Assembly (NCBI GenBank): GCA_951213105.1
Contig: OX578136.1
Coordinates: 71,278,230 to 71,342,229, forward strand
Direction of reading: 5' to 3'
Origin: Amaurobius ferox
Lineage: Eukaryota > Arthropoda > Arachnida > Araneae > Amaurobiidae
Length of the DNA stretch: 64,000 nucleotides
Positions 50,731-62,843 of the stretch are shown piece by piece. The notes below the pieces were generated by a model. It was not told the origin of the DNA and ran no database searches. It saw only the letters and a program-made list of their open reading frames with translations. The first letter of the stretch is position 1. Each line of letters begins with the position of its first letter. Position numbers and translations under genes: made by a program.

Positions 50731-53367
50731 GAATGAATGAATGATATGAAGGTGGGTGGCTCCAGAAGAGCCTAGCACATCGACCAGAGGTCTATTGTAC
50801 TACCCCAAAAAGTGAAGGTCCCTAAGAGAAGAGACCAGTAGCCGATGCAAACATAAGCAGGCACTTGACAGGAATGTCGTTCAGCTCCCAGGGTTCAATC
50901 ACATGACGACCAATGTGTTCGAATCTGTGAGCAGAATAGGCCTCACATTCACACAGAATGTTCGCACAGTTTCTTCGCTGTAATTGCAGCCTCTGCAAAG
51001 CGAATCCTTGGAGACACCCATAATATTAAGATGTCTCTTGAGAGTGCAGTGCCCAGTAAGGAGCCCAACAGCTCTCCTGATGCCAGTTCTACTGAGCCTA
51101 AAAAGTTCCTTTTGACGTACACTAGGGCAATTACAGTTGAGAATTTTCGCTTGCCTTTGTCCCTTAGTGTCACGCCAGTTCTTGCATTGAAGCTTCCTGA
51201 AGATGTCAAAGACAATTCTTCTGATAAGATCATTGGGAATACCCAAGGCTGGCTCAGGGCCCACAAAAGGAGTACTAGAGCCTTTCCTAGCAAGTTCATC
51301 TGCCAATTCATTGCCAGGAATGCCCGAATGACCAGGCACCCAGTACAGAATGACACTATTATTACTAGCAATTTTACAGAGAGCTTTATAGCATTCCCAA
51401 ACAAGGGAAGACGTCACAGTGAATTTCCCCAGAGCCATAAGAGCAGCCTGACTGTCAGAACAAATGAAAATCTGGCTATTCTCGTACTTTCTGTCATAGC
51501 AAATTCTACAACACATAAGAATGGCAAATACTTCAGCCTGAAAGACAGTAGCAAAATTGCCAAGCGGATAAGATAGCTCAGTGCCATCATCAGGGCAACA
51601 GACTCCCGCACCAGTACTTGTGCCAATCTTCGAGCCATCAGTGTACCATACAAAGCAATTATGTTTATTGTAGGTTGGAGTCCTCTTCCAATCATCCCGC
51701 GAGGGGACAAGAATTTCATAAGGCTTATCAAACGTAAATTTGACATGTATGCCATCAGGTGGCATACAAAAATAAGGATGCCTAGCAACATTACTGTTAA
51801 GTTCACCCCAAGATAGATACCTTGAGTAATATTTCCAGTGTTTCAGATATTTGAGTCTGTTCATGCAGATAAGTGCTTCTGCCTCAATACGCATATAGAG
51901 GGGATGCAAGCCAAGTAAAAGTTCAAGAGTTGCAGTAGGAGTGGTTTTCATGCATCCGGAGATTGCAATGCACACCATCCTTTGAAGCTTAACTAAATCA
52001 AGTTTAGCAGTTTCACTTCTAATTCTGGACCACCAAACAATGGATCCATAAGAAATGATAGGACAGACTATCATCGAGTAAATCCAATGAATAGCTCTGG
52101 GATTAAGGCCCCAGGTTTTCCCAATAGCATTCCTACAAGACCAGAAGATTCTTCTGGCTTTAGTTGTGCAGTAGTCCAAGTGTCTCTTCCAATTAAGTTC
52201 CTTGTCAAAGTAAATTCCCAAGAATTTAACCTCCTTGGAGCAAATAAGCTTCTGTCCAAAGAAGCAAATATTCCCAAGATTAAGTATGCGTTTCCTTGTA
52301 AACGCAACTAAAGCAGTCTTCTGCGGATTAACCGTAAGACCTGCATTTTTACACCATGTTTCAACCCTCCTAAGAGCAGTAGACATCATGTCAGAGACAG
52401 TGTTGCCAAATTTGCCCCTGGCAACGATGACAACATCGTCAGCATATCCAATGCAAGAAACACCAGAGATATTAATGCTTTCCAGAAGAGAGTCCACAAC
52501 AAGACACCAGAGAATTGGTGAGAGCACACCCCCTTGTGGACAGCCCGAAAGTGCATGCACAGTCATACTTTCACCAAGTAAAGATGCACAGATATACCTG
52601 TTAGATAACAGGTTCTTGATCCAATAAGTTATCGTGGTATCAACACCTCTTCTGTTGAGAGCAACAAGAATGGTGTCAATAGGTACTTTATCAAAGGCAC
52701 CTTCAATGTCAAGAAAGGTAGCAAGAGCAATTTCCTTGCCATTGAGATTTCTCTCTAAAATAAAGGAGAGACTGTAAAGAGCAGTGTCCGTAGATTTGCC
52801 CGGTTGATAGGCATGTTGAGAACTAGACAAGGGCTTAGAGGCCAGAATCACTTCCCTTAAATACCTATCGATAAGTTTTTCAATAGTCTTAAGCAGAAAA
52901 GACGTAAGGCTGATAGGCCTAAAAGATTTGGCCTCATAGTAATTGTCCTTTCCAATTTTTGGAATGAAGATTACCCTAGTATGCCTCCACGCATTTGGTA
53001 TATGACCAAGGGCAATACAAGCTCTGTAGATGTTGCAGAGAATAGGAGCAAGCATCTCTATTCCCTCCTGGAGAAGAATAGGAATGATGCCATCAGTTCC
53101 CGGAGTTTTATAGGGTTTATGGGAATTAATTGCCCATTTAACCCTATCAAGAGTAACAATGCTCCTAGCAATACCCCAGCTATTGTCGTCAGACAAGGTG
53201 GAGCAAGCAATACCACTGTCATTCTGAACAACAGGATGAGAAACCGGAAAGTGAACTCTGAAGAGCTCACTAAGGGTCTCCTCACCAGTGACAGTAAAGT
53301 CACCATTGGGCTTCTTGACAGTGTTAAGTTTACAATTTCTGTCTCTAGCCATCAACTTAACAAGTTT
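50731..53367 (-). mobile_element. 5'-truncated LINE with 13 bp target duplication
   Basis: ATGTAGAGAACAT stands on both sides (50718-50730 and 53368-53380). The 3' end, on the left, is a short ATTC-repeat tail followed by about 90 bp of 3' UTR. The 5' end is cut inside ORF2, as expected when target-primed reverse transcription stops early, so the endonuclease domain is absent. Confidence 0.95.
50822..53367 (-). pseudogene. LINE ORF2 fragment: reverse transcriptase + RNase H
   Basis: An uninterrupted 818-codon frame (53355-50899) encodes a reverse transcriptase. Motifs are FRPISL (145-150), the first catalytic Asp in FLDIEGAFD (216), SGCPQGGVLSPILW (270-283) and YADD (304-307). An RNase H domain follows, with D573 (YTDGS), E608 (QAEVF), D634 (SDSQAA) and the H676...D686 motif GHSGIPGNELADELA. 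RNase H after RT points to the I/R1/LOA-like group of LINEs. The C-terminal CCHC knuckle starts at C787 and C790, but a one-base frameshift near 50960-50970 diverts it. The other frame gives NILCECEAYSAHRFEHIGRH and stops at 50822-50824. The copy is dead in cis because of truncation and frameshift, but young. Confidence 0.95.
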
Positions 53368-53397
53368 ATGTAGAGAACATAATAATGCTTCAATTTG

Positions 53398-53428
53398 TTA
53401 CGTCCAAGGTCATGCTTTGGACGTAACA
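53398..53428. repeat. Hairpin GTTACGTCCAA...TTGGACGTAAC
   Basis: Perfect 11 bp arms around a 9-base loop, lying just outside the LINE target duplication. It could be an old MITE remnant or a cruciform-prone insertion context. Confidence 0.6.
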
Positions 53429-55249
53429 GGCTTTTTACGGTAGCAAGTACTTGTATAGAGGAGCGTTCTAAACGATGATTCAAAAATAGCACTTTACGAT
53501 ATTCTAAAATGTATAAATTACACTCAGGTAAATTTTAAGTAAAATTATTAGTCGGTTAATACTATTAAATACAAAATTAACCGAAATAAGCAGTATAAAT
53601 TAACCGAAATAAGCAGCAATATTTCTTTCAGTTCTCGTTTTCCCAGAACGTGCCTAATGTTGAAACTTATTACGCCGAAGAATGTTATAGATGCGTACAA
53701 GACTAGGTTTAGCTGGCATTTCCTTATTTTGCAGTCACTATAAAAACGCGTAACTCTAGTACTCGTTATAGATTGATGTGAAACATATCTCCTTTGGCAT
53801 GCTTCAAATTGGAAAGTTTGATGTGTGTCGGATGCGACAAAGGTCACTTAGAATAAAGTTTCGATATTTTAAATATAAAATTTATATTTTTTACACAGTT
53901 TACAAAAATTATTTTATAATACAGCTTAAAGTGTTTTATAATCAGAAGAAAATTTACAAATTGAGTTCTGTATTAAGGTCGGAAAATCATTTTACTTCAT
54001 ATCGCATCAACAATCCAAATAAACAATGACGAACTTATTTGCCATTTTTGGAAAAGTTTTGATAAATCACGTGGCTTTGGTTTCATTCAATTCAGAAACA
54101 CTCGAAAAGCTTTTAGAACTTGCCAAAATTCGTCAAGTTGGCGATATTTTGCGATCAGCACCAAAGCCTTCGAATTTTTCATCAAGTTCTAGTAATCCAG
54201 ACCATAAAATTATAACAATGATTTTCTAGTAGATATTCTTAACAATATAATGAAACTTCTGTCACATTTTCGTACTTCAGTTTCATCGCCGTCACATTGT
54301 TTTCATTATTTTACCCAGTACCACGCCACCTAAGATTTTTCACACTAAGAAGAATATCACGTTTGATTGTTACATTTTGAAATGGGATGGCTGAAAGATC
54401 TCAGGTGGCTAGACCTTTCAGCACTGCTAAGCGCGGAATGTTTCAATAACGTGAATACACATTTAACTCCCTTAATCTGGGCATATTTTGTAAAATTATT
54501 TTCTGAAACTGGACTGTCATTAGCAGTTTTACCTCCTTAATAGTGGGTTGGGGGCTGTTTGAAATAATCCGTAGAATTTTTTTGCAAGCATATATTTTCT
54601 ACTGTAAAAAAAACTGTTGGGCCCAACGCATACTTCCTCCCCAAAACTCAAACATTTTATTTTTTCCACACAGCACTGTACGTACAGGAAAATTATTGCT
54701 TTTGTCCCGCAATGCCTTGAGCTATTTTTTCGGCTCTAATGATTCCTTGGGTTAAAAGAAAATAATTTCGAAACAAAGCAACCAATTATTTCTTTACTTC
54801 GAGTTCGTTGAGGAAACTGCAATAAAATTTCGTTGCGTGAAAATTGATTTTATGACTTCCCCGTTTGCATTGGGAGAACGTTGGCACATGCATAGTTTGA
54901 TCTTACATCGCTTACGCGAAATTATTAAATACGCTTGGATAGACATGGAGTCAAATTCTACTTAACAATTGCAGTAAATTTAAATTTTGCTCCCAAGTTA
55001 TTTTTAAAAATTTATAAAAGATATATTGTTTATTTTTTTCTTAAATGTATATGCTTCTCTTATAAATGTATAATACACATTATAATTGTTGACTGAAAGG
55101 TGCATTTCAATTGAATTTAATGCATTTTAATTGACTATCTCTTAAATGGAATGGGAAATCGTTTTTACTGGAATATATGTTTTTTCGCAAGTTATTCTTT
55201 AAAATGCTTATTACACATTATATAAGTTTGTTCGTAAGTTGGCTTATAT
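53429..55249. other. AT-rich DNA, mostly unassigned
   Basis: No gene supported. Around 54030-54170 strings such as CTTGCCAAAATTCGTCAAGTTGGCGATATTTTGCGATC resemble the GCCAAAT/TTGGCGA word clusters of the Helitrons and family C, so a decayed relative may lie here. Confidence 0.4.
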
Positions 55250-55911
55250 ACCGGGTGATCAGAATTAAAACACCCCTACTCTGTCCCCTACCTAGCTCTC
55301 TATAGATCGAACTACTCAGTGTAAAGGCTCCAAAAATGTTGAACATACTATTCAAGACTTGGGGAAAGGGATTATGCGAAAAAAAAATTAGTTCCAGAAA
55401 CACCGATAGGTGTCGCTCTACAACAGAAAATATGCTGAAAAGACACAAAATACACATTTGTAATACATTTTATTCGAACGTACCAAACATTCATATCACA
55501 AGGACCTTATCGATAGAGCTTTATCCCCTTTCATACCCAGAACATAGTAGTTGCAAACCAAGGGTTTATACAAATTTTTGTGCTTACTGTGCGAAATTGT
55601 AGTTACAATGACAGTTTAAGTTTCTTCACTTTTTTATCTTCTTTTTTTTTCATTTCAGCAAAAGAAATTAAAAAGGAAAAATTCCATATCGCATGTGTTT
55701 TTTTTTTTTTTATTATTATTATTTTGTGTCTTTTCAGCATATTTTCTGTTGTACAGCGCCACCTATCGGTGTTTCTGGAACTAATTTTTTTTCGCGTAAT
55801 CCCTTTCCCTATGTCGTGAATAGTAGGTTCAACAATTTTGGAGCCTTTACACTGAATAGTTCGATGTATAGAGAGCTCAGAGTAGGGGTGTTTTAATTCT
55901 GACCACCCGGT
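55250..55911. mobile_element. Foldback MITE with ~210 bp inverted arms
   Basis: The ends are ACCGGGTGATCAGAATTAAA and its near-inverse ending TTTAATTCTGACCACCCGGT. The arms continue inward through CACCCCTACTCTG, GTGTAAAGGCTCC, AAAGGGATTA(T/C)GCG and AGAAACACCGATAGGTG to CAGAAAATATGCTGAAAAGA. The centre (about 55465-55720) is AT-rich and non-coding. It is non-autonomous. The target duplication is unclear; the superfamily is not assigned. Confidence 0.85.
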
Positions 55912-56223
55912 CTAAACTTTTGTTCATAACGTAATCTATAGAATGTTTAATAAAAATACTTTTATTTTTTTATTGGACTATATACACTAACGGGCAAGGA
56001 AAGTTGCCCACGAAAAAGAAAACATAGTACAGCGAAATGATGTAAGTAGCTAGAGGCCAGGCTGGTATGCAAATGATCCCAGTCTGATGTGATTGCGCAT
56101 GACCCTACACACGTCAATGGAGCTGCAAGCATGAGCCAGCGGCATTATAAACAGGCGTGTAGTTGACGCCCCATCAATGCGAGAAGCTTCGACCGATACA
56201 AGCACGAATACGGAGTGAAAAGA

Positions 56224-56794
56224 ATGTTGGGTAGACGCCAGAAACGTCGATATACGCAACTTATGGACTTCGAGAGAGACTTGATCATCGGGCTGAAAAC
56301 CGCAGGGTGGTCAGCGCGCTGCATAGCCCGTCACGTGGACTATACCGTCCGACAGCGTTGGGAGCACTGGTGACCAGACGCCACCCAAACATGGAGGGCC
56401 GGCTCTGGATGGACCAGGCACATACCAAGAGTAGAGAAGATAGAATGATCGTACGGCTGGCACGCATAGAGCCCTCGGCGGCCCTATCCGCGATACAGAC
56501 TAACGTAGCGACTCCTGTGTGCCCACAAACTATATCTCGACGCCTGAAGGAAGCGAATCTGCGATCCCAGTGTACCTTACATGTGGTTCAGTTAACACGG
56601 GGACATCGACGGCTCCGATTGTAGTGGTGCCGGGCCAGAGAAACGTGGAACGCCACAGATTGGATATGTGTTGTAATTAGCGATGAATGCCGCTTCGTTT
56701 TGGAAACCGATGATCAGCGTATCCAGATGTGGAGGTCCCCTGCACAACTTTACAATCCCAACCTCGTTATCGAGCGCTAAACCAGCCCCACTGC
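56224..56794 (+). pseudogene. Second Tc1-like transposase relic, truncated
   Basis: It starts MLGRRQKRRYTQLMDFERDL at 56224 and continues IIGLKTAGWSARCIARHVD, the N-terminal helix-turn-helix of a Tc1-like transposase, up to a stop after QRWEHW. A frameshifted second part (from about 56432) reads SREDRMIVRLARIEP through CPQTISRRLKEANLRSQ. After one in-frame TAG (56622-56624) it continues CRARETWNATDWICVVISDE with the first catalytic Asp in SDECRFVLETDDQRIQMWRS. It stops at LVIER and is cut off by an AT microsatellite, so the second and third catalytic residues are missing. It differs clearly from the copy at 8749, so it is a different family member. Confidence 0.88.
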
Positions 56795-56795
56795 A

Positions 56796-56798
<3 letters not shown>

Positions 56799-56849
<51 letters not shown>
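56799..56849. repeat. AT microsatellite, ~50 bp
   Basis: Pure AT dinucleotides at the point where the Tc1-like pseudogene breaks off. Confidence 0.97.
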
Positions 56850-56854
<5 letters not shown>

Positions 56855-57098
56855 ATGAAAGTTAAAAAATTCCTGAAATCACACGAATAAGGCGCTATGC
56901 TGCACTACAATGTGGATTTTAATATCGTACCAGAAAAGTATAAAAATGAAAGAAAGCAATATATCAAAGAATGGCTGGAGGGGGGTTGTGACCCCCACTC
57001 CCCGGTTAAGCCAGCTTTGCGTCTAGACAACACTCCCGGAAGCCGATATATTGCACAAATATGAATACCGAAGTATCAAACATTTTTTTTATTAAAAA

Positions 57099-57138
57099 GG
57101 ATTTTAAAAAAGGATTTTAAAATCCTTTTTTAAAATCC
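57099..57138. repeat. Perfect 40 bp palindrome
   Basis: GGATTTTAAAAAAGGATTTT is followed directly by its exact reverse complement, with no spacer. A further TTTTTTAAAATCC extends the pattern on the right. The sequence is itself two GGATTTTAAAA units, so the palindrome may have grown from a tandem repeat. Confidence 0.95.
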
Positions 57139-57360
57139 TTTTTTAAAATCCCCAGGACCGTAGGATGCACAGTTCTCACGTTATGTTAGATTTTATAATT
57201 TTGAGATGCTGAAGACGTGTTATAATGCATTAAGTTGGCAAATGAATCGTAGCTGCATTAAACATGTAAATTGGATATAATATCAGAAAAGTATCCATGT
57301 TATTTCCTGCAATTAAACTCAATTAAATGCATCATGAAAAAGAAGAGAAGAAAATTAAAT

Positions 57361-57396
57361 TGAGTCTGTAGGGAAAGTCATGTGCTGCCCACATCA
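57361..57396 (+). mobile_element. Family C 3' end fragment
   Basis: TGAGTCTGTAGGGAAAGTCA then TGTGCTGCCCACATCA matches the 3' end of the copies ending at 10077 and 20316. It is followed by a T-rich run. The body upstream is not recognisable. Confidence 0.65.
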
Positions 57397-57431
57397 AATT
57401 TTTAATTTTTTATGTAATATTTTTAATATAT

Positions 57432-57850
57432 TTATTAGGAAAAAGTACAACATCTTGAGAACGGCTTATGCTAGCCTTCTAAAGTCTGTGCCCATCGTTT
57501 TCTAATGAAAAATTGCACAAGAAATGATAATTTAGGTAACAGTATTAAATATTGTGATTTTTCACTGACTTCTTCAAAATGGTATTCACAAATTTGAAGA
57601 GGGGTATTGTTTTTTAATGTGTGCCAAATTATTATTTGTACCAAATGTCGTCCGTAATACTCCATTCGCTTGTGAAATATCGCTTCCATTGACTCAGGGA
57701 CACAGACAAACTTACATAGACACATCATGGAACAACTGCTTTTCCTTTGCAATAGCAAAAGAAAAGTTGTTATACGTCTAATTTTGCGAATTTTCATAGA
57801 AACATAAATTGTCAGCCCTAAGACAAATTTACGTTTCATGGTCATCATGC
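57432..57850 (-). mobile_element. Family C internal fragment, inverted
   Basis: On the minus strand it follows copy 1 in order: a GAATGGA...TTGGTACAAA stretch, then a GTGCAATTTTTCATTAGAAA ACGAT block and GCCGTTCTCAAGATGTTGTA. The 125-codon minus-strand frame across it is likely accidental. Together with the plus-oriented end at 57361 it shows a rearranged or doubly inserted family C locus. Confidence 0.6.
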
Positions 57851-58968
57851 TGGTCTAAAATAATGCGGAATTTCAAAGTTAGCTTGCAGATATCAGCTAT
57901 TCCATGATGAGGAGTTTAAAACGTGCCAGCGAAACTGATTTGTGGATTCTGCATCTTCAATGGAAGCGTAATCCTTTGAGAATGCTCCATTATAGTCAAG
58001 TTTTGTGGACAAAAGGATATAAAAGTTTAGTTTTATCAATTCACTAACACATAAACGCATTTAAACAGTTTTAAAAATCCAGCAGAAGTTGCATAGAAAG
58101 TGCTTCGAAAGTTATTCCTTTATAACTTCTTTCCTATTATAGCCATAGGATATATTTTAAATAAATCGTTTCCCACGAGTTCTTTATCGCTATTAAGGCT
58201 TAAACACGCATAAAATGCTGATAAACTTTACATCGATTTTTCTTCATACCCCCTCCCCCCAGATTTCCAATACTCCGATCTCTTACCAACAATATTAATG
58301 AGGTAGTAGATAATAAAATTTTGGACAAAAGAAAAAAACATGGCAATTTTAGAAAGCCATAATGGTTTCTCCTTTGTCAAATTTGCCCTTTGTTATATAT
58401 AACTATGTAGCAACAATTGGATAGGTATGGAATATGGAAAGGTAGAATCTCGGAAATGCGGGTTGTACGCTTAGTGGATTATAAGAGATATGATAATTTC
58501 GCATCTTGTGCTTTTGTAGTGCTAATGTATTTGTCAATATTTCCTTATATAACGGTTTAAAGATTGTTCAATAACTGTATTGGTGGTCTGGGTATCGAGC
58601 TAAAATAGAAGCGGTATCCGGATAAATAGAAGAGTTTAATATCTGAATCTAAAAGATAAAAATTTAAAAAAATTATATTTTTTGGAGTAAATATGCTACC
58701 ATTTATGAATATACAAAAATAATTTCATACTTTCATATTTTGAACATTTTTCTTATAAAATCTAAATTGTCTGAGCTATATTTTGCTTCACTTTCCTTAA
58801 TTTCACTCGAAATATCCCATAAACAATAAAATATAGATATGATTTATAAGCGAAAAAAATATATAGTAGCAAAAATAATTTCTAAGTCAATAATTTGTTT
58901 TTGCAAAGATTTTATGGTTTTTGAACTATCATCGCTAAATTTTAAAAAGGTTGGAAATTTTCATATTC
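57851..58968. other. AT-rich DNA, nothing recognised
   Basis: No gene, RNA or repeat with defined ends seen. A C-rich patch lies near 58250. Confidence 0.45.
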
Positions 58969-59107
58969 TAACACTTTACAACATAGTTGAAAAGTGTTTA
59001 TGACTTTGTTCTTTTCGTCTGTCTGTCTGTACGTTAACACGATAACTGCCGTAAAAATTACTTTATCAAAATGGAATTTTAGTATGTTGTTCCGACAGTC
59101 TGTGGGA

Positions 59108-62100
59108 TCTATATAAATAAAATTGAAAATCTGTCTGTCTGTCTGCCTGTCCATTTGTTTGTTTCGCCATCACGGGAGAACGGCTGAACTGACTTTGATG
59201 CAATTTTGTGGGTAGCCTTGAAATAGTCCCACTTAAAATTTAGTCTATGTTTCGAGTTTCTACGACCAGTGGTTCTCGAGAAATTAGTGAAAAACGAAAC
59301 TTCCGTTTGTCTCATTATCACGCAAGAACGGCTGAACCGAATTTAATAAAATTTTGTGGGTAACCTTGAAATAGGCTACCTTAACTTTAGTCCAAGTTTC
59401 GAGTTTCTAAAACCAGAGGTTGTCGATACATTAATTGAAAACCAAACTTTTTCCTAGGAGCTCTACTCTCAAACCCCCTGGTTTCTCCAAACGAAAATGC
59501 TGAAAATCGTTTGTTTAAAACGTGAAAATGAATTAAAATTTTATCTTTGGTGGAAGATATTTGCGTTAAATAGTTACTTTTTAAAATCATGAATTATTTG
59601 AAAACATGAATTTAAATGTAAAATCTATCATCATGGTTTATTTTTTACATGATTTATTTTTTACTCAACGATGAAAGTATTAAGACATCAAAATGGTTAA
59701 TTAATTTTTAGAAATTTATGAGGATATATCATGCTGCTCGGCAGCGCAATTAAATTAAATGTGTTTGTTAATGTTTATTATTATTTTTTCGATTTGAATA
59801 ATAAATGGATATAGAAATATACTATCTTATAAATGAACGGTATGATTTATATTTTAATTATATTAATTACGGACTGCGTACATCACTTTCATTTATTTTG
59901 GCAAAGAGTGTTGGTTAGATTGGCCAAGCTTATATATTGTGTTTAGCTAATAAACTTATATATTGCGTTTAGACAATAAATTCATTTAGACGATTGTCGA
60001 AACAGAAAAAGACTGGAAAGGATATATCTTCCAACACAATTTTAGCGTTTTTATTTAGTATATACAAACGGAATCTAGATACTTTATTCAGATATAAAAA
60101 TTCAGAGCTACGAATTTGGCGGGATATCGCTAACTTGGTAACTTTTCTTTTTTTCCAAATTGACGGAAATGTCGTCAATTGTTAAAAACGACACAATACA
60201 ATGAAACTCTTTTTGATTTTTTAGAAGAAATTACTGAAAATAATGTTTCGTTAGAATTTGTCTGTCAGTGCAACCATCCTACTTAGTAACACATTTAGCG
60301 AATTTTTAAAATGTCACCAAATTGATAGAAATGTTTGTAAATCCATAAAAATATCTTGAAATTGTTAAAATTGCGCTATATAAATGAAATTAATATTTTT
60401 TGTTATTGGATAGTATCGCGATGATGTTTCGTCAATTTGTCGCTAAGTGAGAATGTCAGTTCCACAGTCCCACTCGGCGATAAATTTGGCGATTTTTTAA
60501 AATGTCGCTAAATTGACGAACATGTTGCCAAACCTTCCATAGATACAGCATTATCCAGACGATATGTTTTCCACCCATTTATTTGAAGCAAATGATATCA
60601 TGTCGGCAACGGATTTAAATCGAATGTGTTTATGCGGCAGATGATTTTTAACACTTTACAACAAAGTTGAAAAATGTTTATGACTTTGTTCATTCTGCCT
60701 GTCTGTCTGTCTGTCTGTCTGTCTGCCTGTCCGTTAGCACGATAACTGCCGTAAAAATGACTTAATCAAAATGAAATTTTAGTATGTTGTTCAGACGGTC
60801 TATAGGACCTATGGGAATATAAATGAATAATATCACCCAATTAGTTTTGGATTGAACCCGGGTTGAAAAAATGGAATACATTGAGCCCTATGGGATTTAA
60901 TTTTTCAAGCATTTTTTAAGCGAAATATATTCAGTAGTTTTTTAAATAAAAATTAAAATAATAATAACACCTCTTATATGAAGCGATCACGTGTCCATGC
61001 TATGAAACGATCACATGACCCACTTCAAAATGATATATGGCATCCATCTTGTGTCAAAATCGTGATTTTTAAAGTTCTTTTTAATTCATGTTGAGTGTTG
61101 TATCCGTCCTGAAACTACTTTATTTTTGCCTAAATTCTGTGCATGTACATACTGAAACAACGCAATGACACTACATTTCAGTTTAAATGCTCTTCCAAAT
61201 TTCATTATTTCTACTATTAAGCCTATTTTTCACCTATGTAAAATGTAAACAGCAAAATATGTAGAATGAGTTGTATTAGAATCGCTGTAATTCTTTAACA
61301 CAAAATCATTTAGTCCATGGAGTCTGCTTAGCTGATATGAATGAAATATTCATTGATTTTAGAAAGAGAAGGACGATATTTTTCGATGAAGTTTTACGCA
61401 TTGAGTTTACTTACTTGTAGTTCCATGGTCTTAATTTTTAAATAAAATAAATTATTATAGTATTGTGATGAATGACATGAATGGGGGAATTATTTATGAA
61501 TGAAATGTTGCTTTTATAGAGAGAGCCAGACGTGTTATTTTTTATGACGTCATTTAAATGAATTTCAGTTGTTTTCGATGATGTTTTCAAATATAATAAA
61601 TTATCGTAGTCTTATGATAATTCTAAAATTATTACCGAGGAATGTATCACATTTTAGAGATGTTTAAATCAGGCAATTTATTCTTTAATGCCGTCATTTG
61701 AATGAAGTTATTTTTTTTCGATGAAGGTTTAAGGTGTCAAATATAATAAATTAATGTAGTATTGTGATAAGTTTTAAAATATTACCGAGGAATGTATTGC
61801 ATTTTAGACATGTTTAAATAAAATTGCATTGAATTTGGAAAGTGTTTCATAATCATTCCTTTAAGCATGATTGATCTTTCTTGTTATTAAATCTTTTAAG
61901 ATTTGAATAATAAATATATGTATATAAAATAAATTTCATTGCCATTGCATTTTTGACTGGATAATATCAGTTACGGTCTTCAGGTTTAAACATTATTATT
62001 AATGATATTTTCGGGGATTATTGATTCAGAGATTATTGATATTTTCAATTTATTATGTCATTGTTCTATTGCGGCAAAAATTATTGAAACTCATATATTT

Positions 62101-62843
62101 TACGTTGTACGAGAAATCTTCTACAAATGCACGGGTATATCTTCTAATCTACGAGCATATAAGAAATACAGGTATATTGGCACGTATTTTGTCATATATT
62201 GACATATATTAGAATCAGGTACGGCCTTCTGGTATGAAGATTACCGGGATTATTAATATTTTTAATTTAAAACGTCATCTGTTTTATTGTGGCCTAGATT
62301 TTTGAGACTCATATTGTAATACGGGTAATCTTCTATTAACACTCGGACATATCTTCTAATCTACGACATTATAAGTAGTACGGATATATCTTCCCATATA
62401 ATTTTAGCACTTTCATTTTGGTATATATTGGAATCAATTACTGCCTTCACATTTAAAGATTACGGGCTTATTGAAATTTTCAATGTATGCATGTAATCTA
62501 ATAATACAGGTTATATCTTCTAATATTCGCGTATATAAGTAGTACGGGTCCCATACAATTTTAACGTTATTATTTTGCATATATTGATTCAATTCCATAT
62601 TTTTGTAAATTTGCTTACAGAAGGGGCCAGGAAGTTTTATTCTTCAGATCTGCCCGTGAAGATAATTTTGTATAGCGAGAACAGATATTCTTAAACTTCT
62701 TTTTAGGAGATTTCAATTAAATATTTTAACAGTATATTTTGATTAAAAATTTCATTTAGTACACTATAGGAATTTGCACATGATTGAGAATTTTAAGTTT
62801 CTTTATATTGTATACTTCGTACGAAGAACGGGTATGCTGCTAG
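59108..62843 (+). mobile_element. Helitron unit 7 (short form), split by family B
   Basis: It starts TCTATATAAATAAAATTGAA after an A and ends GAACGGGTATGCTGCTAG before a T. The interrupted outer element confirms both ends to the base and shows no target duplication. It is more diverged than units 1-6 and thus older. A family B copy interrupts it at 60651-61884. It retains the two GAACGGCTGAAC modules, the central inverted repeat region (60435-60490) and the TTTGGCGATTTTT words. No coding. Confidence 0.9.
60651..61884 (+). mobile_element. Family B element (inner copy, complete, 1234 bp)
   Basis: Its ends are set by comparison with uninterrupted Helitron units: ATTTTTATTAAATC there becomes ATTTTTA|ACACTTTAC...CTTTCTTGT|TATTAAATC here, an exact TA duplication. 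Inside are a CTGT microsatellite, CACGATAACTGCCGTAAAAA, GGATTGAACCCGGGTTGAAA and GAGCCAGACG, all shared with the outer copy. It is non-coding and so non-autonomous. Confidence 0.88.

Noticed and set aside
51031..51576. 181-codon plus-strand frame and other frames across 50949-53373
   Set aside because: Shadows of the LINE reverse transcriptase frame on the minus strand.
57471..57848. 125-codon minus-strand frame
   Set aside because: Overlaps a non-coding family C fragment that aligns with the copy at 9165-10077.
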